Assembly (NCBI GenBank): GCA_965248075.1
Contig: CBDFIL010000002.1
Location: forward strand, 930,001 to 994,000
DNA length: 64,000 nucleotides
DNA from: VXNE01 sp965248075
GTDB taxonomy: Bacteria > Pseudomonadota > Gammaproteobacteria > Pseudomonadales > Azotimanducaceae
Direction: 5' to 3'
Part shown: positions 43,344-50,330 of the stretch, piece by piece
Position numbering within the stretch: the stretch's first letter is position 1
Layout of the letters: each line of letters begins with the position of its first letter
Notes under the pieces: generated by a model
Told to the model about the DNA's origin: nothing
The model's database searches: none
The model's input: only the letters and a program-made list of their open reading frames with translations
Position numbers and translations under genes: made by a program

Positions 43344-44285
43344 ATGTGCAGTGCACAAATCCGTTCCAGCGAGATCACGCCGGAGCACGTCTATCTCTCC
43401 CGCCGAACTTTCATGGGCGCGGGCGCGGCGCTCGCTCTCGGCGGTGCGGGCGCCCATGCGCTGACCGAGGACTGGCTCGGGACCCAGGGGTTTCAGTCGG
43501 GCATGGCGATCGACGGCGAGACCACGACGCCCATCGAATACGCGACGGCGTACAACAATTTCTACGAGTTCGGCACCGACAAGGACGACCCGTCACGGTA
43601 CGCGCACGAGATGACGGTCGATCCCTGGACCGTGGAGGTGACGGGCGAGGTCGCGAAACCCGGCAAGGTCGGCATCGAGGATCTGCTCGCCGGCATCGAT
43701 CTCGAGGAGCGCGTCTATCGGCTGCGCTGCGTCGAGGCATGGTCCATGGTCGTCCCCTGGATCGGCTTCCCGGTCAAGGCACTGCTCGACCGCTTCGAGC
43801 CGACGGGCGCGGCGAAGTTCGTCGAGTTCACCACCCTGCATCGGCCCGACGAGATGCGCGGCCAGCGCTCGATCTTCTCGGGCATCGACTGGCCCTATAT
43901 AGAGGCGCTGCGCCTCGATGAGGCGAACCATCCCCTCGCCATCTTCGCCGTCGGCATGTACGGCAAGGTGCTGCCGAACCAGAACGGCGCGCCGCTGCGG
44001 CTCGTGGTGCCCTGGAAGTACGGCTTCAAGAGCATCAAGTCGATCGTGCGGATCCGACTCGTGCGACGGGCTCCACGCACGACGTGGAACAGGCTGCAAC
44101 CGCGCGAGTACGGCTTCTACGCCAACGTGAACCCGACCGTGGATCACCCGCGCTGGAGTCAGGCGAGCGAGCGTCGCCTGCCGAGTTCGCTGTTTTCCCC
44201 GAATCGGATCGAGACGCGGATCTTCAACGGCTACGAGGAAGTGGCGCCGCTCTACGCGGACATGAACCTGCGCCGCAACTACTGA
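43344..44285 (+). CDS. msrP: Protein-methionine-sulfoxide reductase catalytic subunit MsrP
   Basis: 313 residues, periplasmic molybdopterin enzyme that repairs oxidised methionines. Twin-arginine signal YLSRRTFMGAGAALALGG at residues 17-34. Cys129 in YRLRCVEAWSMVVPWIGFP ligates molybdenum. The C-terminal LRLVVPWKYGFKSIKSI is typical. The ATG at 43344 with AGGTGAG upstream is preferred over the GTG at 43335. It pairs with msrQ 55 bases downstream and follows pssA as in Pseudomonas. Confidence 0.95.
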   Translation: MCSAQIRSSEITPEHVYLSRRTFMGAGAALALGGAGAHALTEDWLGTQGFQSGMAIDGETTTPIEYATAYNNFYEFGTDKDDPSRYAHEMTVDPWTVEVTGEVAKPGKVGIEDLLAGIDLEERVYRLRCVEAWSMVVPWIGFPVKALLDRFEPTGAAKFVEFTTLHRPDEMRGQRSIFSGIDWPYIEALRLDEANHPLAIFAVGMYGKVLPNQNGAPLRLVVPWKYGFKSIKSIVRIRLVRRAPRTTWNRLQPREYGFYANVNPTVDHPRWSQASERRLPSSLFSPNRIETRIFNGYEEVAPLYADMNLRRNY

Positions 44286-44340
44286 TCCGTCCCCGCAACG
44301 AGCCGGCAACGCGGTTCCCCGTGCGATCAGGTACGGCCCG

Positions 44341-44967
44341 ATGAAGGCGCTCGCGTCGCTCCATCCGCGTTGGGCTCAGGTGGCGCTCTGCGTGCTGCTC
44401 TGCATACCGCTCGGGATCCTGGCCTACGACTTCCTGCGCGAACTCCGTGCCCCTGGCACGGCCTTCGGTCCCGACCCGGCCGAGACGATCGTGCGTTACC
44501 TCGGCGAATGGGCCATACGCCTGCTGCTGGCGACGCTGGCGGTGTCGCCCGCGGCACGCGCGCTGCGCAGGCCACGCCTCGTGCGGTATCGACGCACCTT
44601 CGGGCTGACCGCGTTCGGCTACGCAGTGCTGCACTTCACGGCATACCTCGTGCTGCTCGCGGGACTCGATCCGATGACCTTCCTGGCGGACTTCGCCGAC
44701 CGCCCGTACATCACCGTCGGTCTCGCGGCCTTCGTGCTCCTCGTGCCGCTCGCGGTGACGTCGACGCGCGGCTGGCAGCGGCGCCTCGCCCGCAACTGGC
44801 GGCGCCTGCATCGCCTGGTCTACGCGATCGGCGTACTCGCCTGCATCCACCTGCTGTGGCTCTCCAAGGGCGACTACATGGACGCGGCGCTCTACGGCGG
44901 CCTGCTCGCGCTGTTACTGGGGGAGCGGATCGCTAGAGTGTCGCGTCGGCAGAAGGGGGACTCATAG
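44341..44967 (+). CDS. msrQ: MsrQ heme-binding membrane subunit
   Basis: 208 residues, ferric-reductase-like integral membrane protein that passes quinol electrons to MsrP. About six hydrophobic helices with His residues for heme b (FGYAVLHFTAYLVL, WRRLHRLVYAIGVLACIHLLWL). The 3' end, 34 bases from 44904, is duplicated at 46460, just before the next operon. Confidence 0.93.
   Translation: MKALASLHPRWAQVALCVLLCIPLGILAYDFLRELRAPGTAFGPDPAETIVRYLGEWAIRLLLATLAVSPAARALRRPRLVRYRRTFGLTAFGYAVLHFTAYLVLLAGLDPMTFLADFADRPYITVGLAAFVLLVPLAVTSTRGWQRRLARNWRRLHRLVYAIGVLACIHLLWLSKGDYMDAALYGGLLALLLGERIARVSRRQKGDS
44904..44937 (+). repeat. 34-bp direct repeat, left copy (in msrQ)
   Basis: Identical to 46460-46493. 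Similarity continues weakly for about 25 more bases. The two copies enclose the RAYT module. Confidence 0.85.
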
Positions 44968-45280
44968 ATTTAGGTAGATTTAGGCGGGGTAGATTTAGGG
45001 ACACCCACCCCGGGGTGGGTGTCTCTGCCCGGGGTGGTTGCTCCTACGGAACCACGGTGGGTCACGCAGGCGGACCGCCACCCGCGTCGAGAAGAGGATT
45101 TTACGGGGCGCCTACCGCGTCACCGGACGGGAGCCGCACGTCACACGCGGGAAAGAAGTGAGCGGGAAGCACAAGAGGACGCACGGGAGCGCGGGGCCGA
45201 GGTCCCGGGGCTGGAACGCACGCGATAGCCCCGCGAGCTCGCGGCGCCGGGGGTTGGTGCGGCCGGTCTGGCGAAGCGGC
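44968..45280. other. Flank of the RAYT gene with palindrome and AGATTTAGG repeats
   Basis: No credible gene. It holds three close copies of AGATTTAGG (44966-45000). A perfect 24-bp palindrome lies at 45000-45023, GACACCCACCCC followed by its reverse complement. Further GGGGTGG-type sequence then follows. The same GGGACACCCACCC sequence recurs on the other side of the transposase gene, consistent with REP-like elements associated with it. Confidence 0.65.
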
Positions 45281-46186
45281 TCAGGCGGCCGCGCGTACCC
45301 AGCGCGACAGCGTAGTGGTCGGGGCGCGCTGGCGGTTCGAGGCCACCAGGGCGAGCCACGCTGTGGGATCGCGTAGACGGCCGGGCGGTGCGCGGCCCTT
45401 CCCCGCGGGCGCGTCGTGCAGGCTGCCAGCAGCCCACTCGACGTAGGCGCGGTGATCGCGCAGCGTCATGTCGAGTCGCCGCGCCGGAGGCGGTGCGCTG
45501 ACGACCTTACCGGCGCGGCGCACCAGCGGTGCGAGGGGTTCGTCGAGACGCTCGGGTTTCTCCGCGGCTTCCTCCAGCCGGCGCTGCAGCGAGGTGTGTT
45601 CGGGCGCATCGATCTCCTCCGCCATGCCGGCGCGCAGCGGGTTGAGGTCGTCGTAGGCCATACAGGCCCACACGGAGCGGTCGCTGGGCAGCGCCTTGGA
45701 GCAGAAGCGGCCCTGCCAGAAGCGGCCGGTGCAGTCGTCCTCGCGGTTGGCGCGGCGCGCGATCGGCTCGTTCAGGCAGCGCATGAACCAGGACAGGTCA
45801 CCGAGGCGGTCGCGCAGCACGGCGAGGCGCTCGGGGTCATTGAGCAGCGCTGTGACGGCCTGCTCGATCTCCTCGTCGTGTTGCGGTGGGAACAGGCGCA
45901 GCCAGCGGCGGGCGACCTCCTCGTCGGTGAACTCGAGGCGCTCCTGGGGTCGATAGTCGGCGGTGGCGTGGTAGTGGTTGGACATCACGGCATGGGCGTA
46001 GATGTGCACGGTGAAGATCTCGGTCAGTTCGAGCAGCCGGTCCTCGATCCAGCCGCGCCGGTGGGAGAGGTCGCAGCCGGTGACGGGGTCCTCGCCGCAC
46101 AGCAAGGCGCGCCGGACGCAGCGCGAGCCGAGGTGGTAGAAGCCACCTTGTTCGCGGTCGATGAGTTGGGATCTTGGACGTGTCAT
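45281..46186 (-). CDS. REP-associated tyrosine transposase-like protein (Y1/HUH)
   Basis: 301 residues from ATG 46186. The Y1 transposase domain starts QGGFYHLGSRCVRRALL and has the HUH motif in AHAVMSNHYHATADY (residues 71-73). The expected downstream region AYDDLNPLRAGM carries a tyrosine. Such single-copy chromosomal proteins (RAYTs) process REP palindromes in other bacteria. Its own flanks carry GACACCCACCC palindromes. The frame is open further upstream, but that part is repeat DNA. Confidence 0.85.
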   Translation of the reverse strand: MTRPRSQLIDREQGGFYHLGSRCVRRALLCGEDPVTGCDLSHRRGWIEDRLLELTEIFTVHIYAHAVMSNHYHATADYRPQERLEFTDEEVARRWLRLFPPQHDEEIEQAVTALLNDPERLAVLRDRLGDLSWFMRCLNEPIARRANREDDCTGRFWQGRFCSKALPSDRSVWACMAYDDLNPLRAGMAEEIDAPEHTSLQRRLEEAAEKPERLDEPLAPLVRRAGKVVSAPPPARRLDMTLRDHRAYVEWAAGSLHDAPAGKGRAPPGRLRDPTAWLALVASNRQRAPTTTLSRWVRAAA

Positions 46187-46329
46187 TCGCGTATTTTCGA
46201 CCGGGACGCGCCGAGCCCGTATCGGAAGACGCCCATGGAGGCTGTGCGAATTCGGCTCCGCCTTCTGACGACAGCAGCCTACGCGAGGCCCTCGGGCCGC
46301 CAGATGGGGCCGCCAGATGGGAGGGCCGC

Positions 46330-46390
46330 CAGATGGGACACCCACCCGAGTAGCGCCAGATTGGGCCCACAAGAGTGGGTGTCCCATCTG
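46330..46390. repeat. REP-like hairpin upstream of the RAYT gene
   Basis: CAGATGGGACACCCAC (46330-46345) is perfectly complementary to GTGGGTGTCCCATCTG (46375-46390), with a 29-base loop. A further half-copy GTGGGTGTCCCATCTG occurs at 46403-46418. Confidence 0.8.
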
Positions 46391-46459
46391 CTAACGACAA
46401 GAGTGGGTGTCCCATCTGCTAACGGCTGCTAACGGCTGCTAACGTCCCATCTGCTAACG
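46388..46459 (+). repeat. CTGCTAACG short repeats
   Basis: CTGCTAACG occurs at 46388, 46416, 46426, 46436 and 46451, three of them in a 10-bp tandem. It ends exactly where the 34-bp msrQ duplicate begins. The whole 46187-46519 gap holds repeats and no gene. Confidence 0.8.
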
Positions 46460-46493
46460 GCTCGCGCTGTTACTGGGGGAGCGGATCGCTAGA
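46460..46493 (+). repeat. 34-bp direct repeat, right copy
   Basis: Exact duplicate of 44904-44937 (end of msrQ), followed by AGGAGGGGGCAGTC and the next gene's ATG. Confidence 0.85.
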
Positions 46494-46519
46494 ATGTTGC
46501 GCCAGAGGAGGGGGCAGTC

Positions 46520-46840
46520 ATGAAAGAGCCATCAGCCGGGGAGCGCGAGGGGCTTGCCCCTCGCATGAAAGAACCGACCTACTGGCAGGAGAACCTGCGC
46601 CTGGTGGCGGGGTGTCTCGCCGTGTGGTTCGCGGTGTCCTTTGGCTGCGGGATCCTGCTGGTCATAGCTCGCCCACAAGACGCTAACGACGTGCTCGACC
46701 GCATTCCCCTCGGCGGCTTCCGGCTCGGCTTCTGGTTCGCCCAGCAGGGCAGCATCTACGTCTTCCTCGTCGTGATCTTCTTCTACGCCTGGCGGATGGC
46801 GCGGCTCGACCGGAAACACGGCGTCGAAGAGGAAGACTGA
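46520..46840 (+). CDS. DUF4212 family small subunit of Na+/solute symporter
   Basis: 106 residues with two hydrophobic helices (LVAGCLAVWFAVSFGCGILLV and FAQQGSIYVFLVVIFFYAW), typical of the DUF4212 protein encoded just before SSS-family symporters. AGGAGGGGG lies before the ATG. A second ATG at 46565 (MKEPTYWQENLR) repeats the first MKEP and may be the original start. The stop overlaps the next ATG by one base. Confidence 0.88.
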   Translation: MKEPSAGEREGLAPRMKEPTYWQENLRLVAGCLAVWFAVSFGCGILLVIARPQDANDVLDRIPLGGFRLGFWFAQQGSIYVFLVVIFFYAWRMARLDRKHGVEEED

Positions 46841-48576
46841 TGGACCTGACCACGCTGACCTACCTGGTCGTCGGGGGCTCCTTCGCGCTCTACATCGGCA
46901 TCGCCTTCTGGGCGCGGGCGCGCGGCACGGGCGACTTCTACGTCGCCGGCAAGCACGTTCACCCGGTCGCGAACGGCATGGCGACGGCCGCCGACTGGAT
47001 GTCGGCCGCGTCGTTCCTCTCGATGGCGGGGCTGATCGCCTTTCTCGGCTACGACGGCTCGGTGTACCTGATGGGGTGGACGGGCGGCTACGTGCTGCTC
47101 GCGCTGCTCCTGGCGCCGTACCTCCGCAAGTTCGGCAAGTACACCGTCCCGGAGTTCATCGGCGAGCGATACTACTCGCGGACGGCGCGGGTGGTCGCCG
47201 TGATCTGCCTGATCATCATTTCCTTCACGTACGTCGCGGGGCAGATGCGCGGCGTCGGCATCGTCTTCTCGCGCTTCCTGAACGTCGACATCACCACCGG
47301 GCTGATCGTCGGCATGGGGGTGGTCTTCTTCTACGCGGTGCTGGGCGGCATGAAGGGGATCACCTACACCCAGGTCGCCCAGTACTGCGTGCTGATCTTC
47401 GCCTACACGGTGCCAGCGGTGTTCGTGTCGCTGCAGGTGACCGGCATCGCGATCCCGCAGATCGCCTTCGGCAGCAGCGTGGCCGACGGCGGCGCGTGGC
47501 TGCTCGTCACCCTCGACAAGATCGTGACGGACCTCGGCTTCCCGGCGTACACGGACGGCACCAAGAGCCGCATCGACGTCTTCTTCATCACGCTGGCGCT
47601 GATGCTCGGCACGGCCGGCCTGCCGCACGTCGTGGTGCGCTTCTTCACCGTGCCGCGGGTGCGCGACGCGCGCATCTCGGCGGGCTACGCGCTGCTCTTC
47701 ATCGCGATCCTGTACACGACTGCGCCGGCCGTCGGCGCGATCGCCCGCCTCAACCTCACGACCACCATGCAGATCGGCGAGGTGGGCAGTCCGGACGGCA
47801 ACCTCGCCTACGAAGAGCGGCCGCAGTGGTTCCGGACCTGGGAAGAGACCGGGCTCCTGTCGTTCTCGGACCGGAACGGGGACGGGCGCATCCAGTACTA
47901 CAACGACGCGAACCCGGAGTTTGCCGAGCGCGCGGCGGAATACGGCTGGGAAGGCAACGAACTGACCGTGGACCGCGACATCGTGGTCCTCGCCAACCCC
48001 GAGATCGCGGGGCTCCCCAACTGGGTGGTGGCGCTCGTCGCGGCCGGCGGGATCGCGGCGGCGCTGTCGACGGCGGCGGGTCTCCTGCTGGTGATCTCCG
48101 CGGCCGTCTCCCACGACATCCTGAAGGGCGTGGTCACTCCGAACATCTCGGAGAAGCGGGAACTGCTGGCCGGGCGCATCAGCGCCGGCGTCGCGATCCT
48201 GCTGGCCGGCTACCTCGGCTACGACCCGCCGGGCTTCGTCGCCCAGGTGGTCGCGTTCGCCTTCGGTATCGCGGCCGCGTCGCTCTTCCCCGCCATCCTG
48301 CTCGGCATCTTCAGCCGCCGGATGAACCGCGAGGGAGCGATCGCGGGCATGCTGGCAGGGCTAATATTTACAGTAAGTTACATCGTTTACTTCAAGTTCG
48401 ACGTAGCTCCCTCCTACAATGTCGCCGAGAACTGGCTGTTCGGTATCTCGCCGGAGGGCATCGGCGCGCTGGGGGCGATGTTGAACCTCGCCGTGGCGAT
48501 CACGGTGAGCGCGCTGACGGCGCGACCGCCGGAGACGGTACGGGAACTCGTGGACCGTATCCGCACACCGCGGTAG
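46840..48576 (+). CDS. Sodium:solute symporter (SSS family, ActP-like)
   Basis: 578 residues, about 13 hydrophobic helices. The SSS signature appears in DFYVAGKHVHPVANGMATAADWMSAASFLSMAG and GTAGLPHVVVRFFTV. Relatives paired with DUF4212 are annotated as acetate/pyruvate-type or VC_2705 symporters; the substrate is unknown. A hydrophilic loop near residues 344-356 (SDRNGDGRIQYYND) resembles an EF-hand calcium loop. The TAG stop is embedded in a dispersed repeat. Confidence 0.9.
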   Translation: MDLTTLTYLVVGGSFALYIGIAFWARARGTGDFYVAGKHVHPVANGMATAADWMSAASFLSMAGLIAFLGYDGSVYLMGWTGGYVLLALLLAPYLRKFGKYTVPEFIGERYYSRTARVVAVICLIIISFTYVAGQMRGVGIVFSRFLNVDITTGLIVGMGVVFFYAVLGGMKGITYTQVAQYCVLIFAYTVPAVFVSLQVTGIAIPQIAFGSSVADGGAWLLVTLDKIVTDLGFPAYTDGTKSRIDVFFITLALMLGTAGLPHVVVRFFTVPRVRDARISAGYALLFIAILYTTAPAVGAIARLNLTTTMQIGEVGSPDGNLAYEERPQWFRTWEETGLLSFSDRNGDGRIQYYNDANPEFAERAAEYGWEGNELTVDRDIVVLANPEIAGLPNWVVALVAAGGIAAALSTAAGLLLVISAAVSHDILKGVVTPNISEKRELLAGRISAGVAILLAGYLGYDPPGFVAQVVAFAFGIAAASLFPAILLGIFSRRMNREGAIAGMLAGLIFTVSYIVYFKFDVAPSYNVAENWLFGISPEGIGALGAMLNLAVAITVSALTARPPETVRELVDRIRTPR

Positions 48577-48650
48577 GGGCGACCCTTGCGGTCGCCCGTC
48601 TCGGGGCCGTGCAAGCCGGCGGAACGGGACGGGACAGGCCCGTCCCCTAC
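48573..48650 (+). repeat. Dispersed palindromic element, complete copy (78 bp) between convergent genes
   Basis: GTAGGGGCGACC ... CCGTCCCCTAC. Palindrome A, spacer with GTGCAAGCCGG, palindrome B. The left TAG is the stop of the symporter gene and the right CTA (TAG on the minus strand) is the stop of larE. The element therefore forms the entire intergenic space. Confidence 0.9.
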
Positions 48651-49468
48651 GGCGTGACGGTCTTGACGATCCCTTCGTTCAGCGACCCCGAGCGGAACCC
48701 GGCAAGGTCCAGCGCCACGAAGCGATAGCCACACGCCTTCAGCCGCTCGACGATGGCGTCGCGCCGCGCAAGGGCCGCCTCGAACTCCTCGGGCACGATC
48801 TCGAGGCGCGCGACGTCGCCGTGGTGGCGTACGCGAAACTGCGAGAAGCCGAGGGTGAGCAGGGCGCTCTCGGCACGCTCGATCTGCAGGAGCATGCCCT
48901 CGTCGATGGCGGTGCCGTAGGGAACGCGGCTCGACAGGCAGGCCGACTGCGGCTTCTGCGCGTTGTCGAGGCCGAGGTGCGCCGCCAGCACGCGGATGTC
49001 CGCCTTGTGGAAACCGGTCTCCACGAGGGGCGAGTGCACCTCGAAGTTGTCCGCCGCGATCAGGCCCGGGCGGTGGTCGCCGAGATCGTCCAGGTTGGTC
49101 CCGTTGAAGACGACCTCGAAGGCCTCGGTCCGGGCGATCTCCGCAAGGTGCTCGTAGAGCGAGGTCTTGCAGTGGAAACACCGGTTCACCGGGTTCGCGC
49201 GGTACTCGGGGTTGTCCATCTCGTCGGTGACGATCACCCGGTGCGGCATATCCCACCTGCCGGCGAGGGTCTTCGAGAGCGCGAGATCGCTGCGTTTCAG
49301 GCTCGGCGAGCCGGACGTGACGGCCAGCGCCTTCTCGCCGAGCACCTCGGCGGTGACGTAGGCGACCAGCGACGAGTCGACGCCGCCCGAGTAGGCGACG
49401 AGGGCCGAGTCGAAGCCGCCGATGTACTCCTTCAGGGCTGCGTAGCGGTCAGCGGTCGCGGTATCCAT
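48647..49468 (-). CDS. larE: Pyridinium-3,5-bisthiocarboxylate synthesis sulfurtransferase LarE
   Basis: 273 residues, ATP pyrophosphatase fold. AYSGGVDSSLVAYV at about residues 25-38 activates the carboxylates of the NPN precursor with AMP. The sulfur-donor residue corresponds to Cys177 in QSACLSSRVPYG. An extra CxxC (Cys97, Cys100 in NRCFHCKTSLY) makes a three-cysteine set, as reported for [4Fe-4S]-containing LarE proteins that avoid self-sacrifice. First gene downstream of larC/larB on this strand after a 109-base gap. Confidence 0.93.
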   Translation of the reverse strand: MDTATADRYAALKEYIGGFDSALVAYSGGVDSSLVAYVTAEVLGEKALAVTSGSPSLKRSDLALSKTLAGRWDMPHRVIVTDEMDNPEYRANPVNRCFHCKTSLYEHLAEIARTEAFEVVFNGTNLDDLGDHRPGLIAADNFEVHSPLVETGFHKADIRVLAAHLGLDNAQKPQSACLSSRVPYGTAIDEGMLLQIERAESALLTLGFSQFRVRHHGDVARLEIVPEEFEAALARRDAIVERLKACGYRFVALDLAGFRSGSLNEGIVKTVTP

Positions 49469-49503
49469 GGGGGTATGTTAACGCGGATGGCGGCTCAGGG
49501 GCG

Positions 49504-49581
49504 GTAGGGGACGGGCTTGTCCCGTCCCGTCTTGAATCACCCGGTGGCGGCTGTAGGGGCGACCACAAGGGTCGCCCCTAC
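49504..49581 (-). repeat. Dispersed palindromic element, complete copy (78 bp), inverted
   Basis: Read on the minus strand it is A (GTAGGGGCGACC, CTTGT, GGTCGCCCC), a spacer, then B (GACGGGACAAGCCCGTCCCC) ending CTACC. The A-end TAG is the larB stop (49578-49580). It lies in the larB-larE gap. Confidence 0.88.
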
Positions 49582-50330
49582 AGCCGGTTGATGCGGTTTG
49601 CGAGGAAGCCGGCTCCGAAGCCGTTGTCGATGTTGACCACCGCGACCCCGGACGCACAGCTGTTCAGCATGCCGAGGAGGGCCGCGACGCCGCCGAAGGA
49701 CGCTCCGTAGCCGACGCTCGTCGGCACGGCGATCACGGGCTTGTCCACCAGTCCACCCACCACGCTCGGCAGTGCGCCCTCCATGCCGGCGACGACGATG
49801 ACGACCTTCGCCTCGCGCAACTCGCCGGCACGCGCGAGGAGGCGGTGAATGCCCGCGACGCCGGCGTCCTGGATGCGCACCACCGGGCTCCCGTAGAAGG
49901 CGCACGTGACCGCGGCTTCCTCGGCCACCGGCGCATCCGAGGTGCCGGCGGTGACCACCGCGATGCACGTCTCTGCCGTGGTGTCGGGGTGCTCGCGGAA
50001 GGTCAGCGCCCGGGCGACGGGGTGGTACTCGGCGCCGTCGAGTTCGCTCTCGATGGCGGCGAACTTCTCTGGCTGCACGCGCGTCGCCAGCACGTCGTCG
50101 CCCCGCGCCCGCAACGCGCGGTAGGTCGTGAGGATCTGCTCGGGGGTCTTGAATTCGCCGTAGATCACCTCGGGCGCCCCGGTGCGCCGCGCCCGGTCGT
50201 GATCGACGGTGACGTCGCCGGCGCGCTCGAAATACTCGGCATCGATCTGCCCGAGCGCCGCCTCGAGGGGCACTTCCCCGGACTTGAAGGCGTCGAGGAC
50301 GCCGGTGAGGCGGTCTAGTCGTTCATCCAT
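49578..50330 (-). CDS. larB: Nickel-pincer cofactor biosynthesis carboxylase/hydrolase LarB
   Basis: 250 residues. Carboxylates nicotinic acid adenine dinucleotide and removes AMP to give pyridinium-3,5-biscarboxylate mononucleotide. The C-terminal half is PurE-like (AVVTAGTSDAPVAEEAA, VVAGMEGALPSVVGGLVDKPVIAVPTSVGYGASFGG). The N-terminal helical part contains HDRARRTGAPEVIYGEFKTPEQ. The ATG at 50330 overlaps the larC 3' end by 16 bases; upstream codons in this frame belong to larC. Confidence 0.94.
   Translation of the reverse strand: MDERLDRLTGVLDAFKSGEVPLEAALGQIDAEYFERAGDVTVDHDRARRTGAPEVIYGEFKTPEQILTTYRALRARGDDVLATRVQPEKFAAIESELDGAEYHPVARALTFREHPDTTAETCIAVVTAGTSDAPVAEEAAVTCAFYGSPVVRIQDAGVAGIHRLLARAGELREAKVVIVVAGMEGALPSVVGGLVDKPVIAVPTSVGYGASFGGVAALLGMLNSCASGVAVVNIDNGFGAGFLANRINRL

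Noticed and set aside
46187..46387. N-terminal extension of the RAYT gene to 46387
   Set aside because: The extra 67 codons are REP-like repeat DNA; homology begins at ATG 46186.
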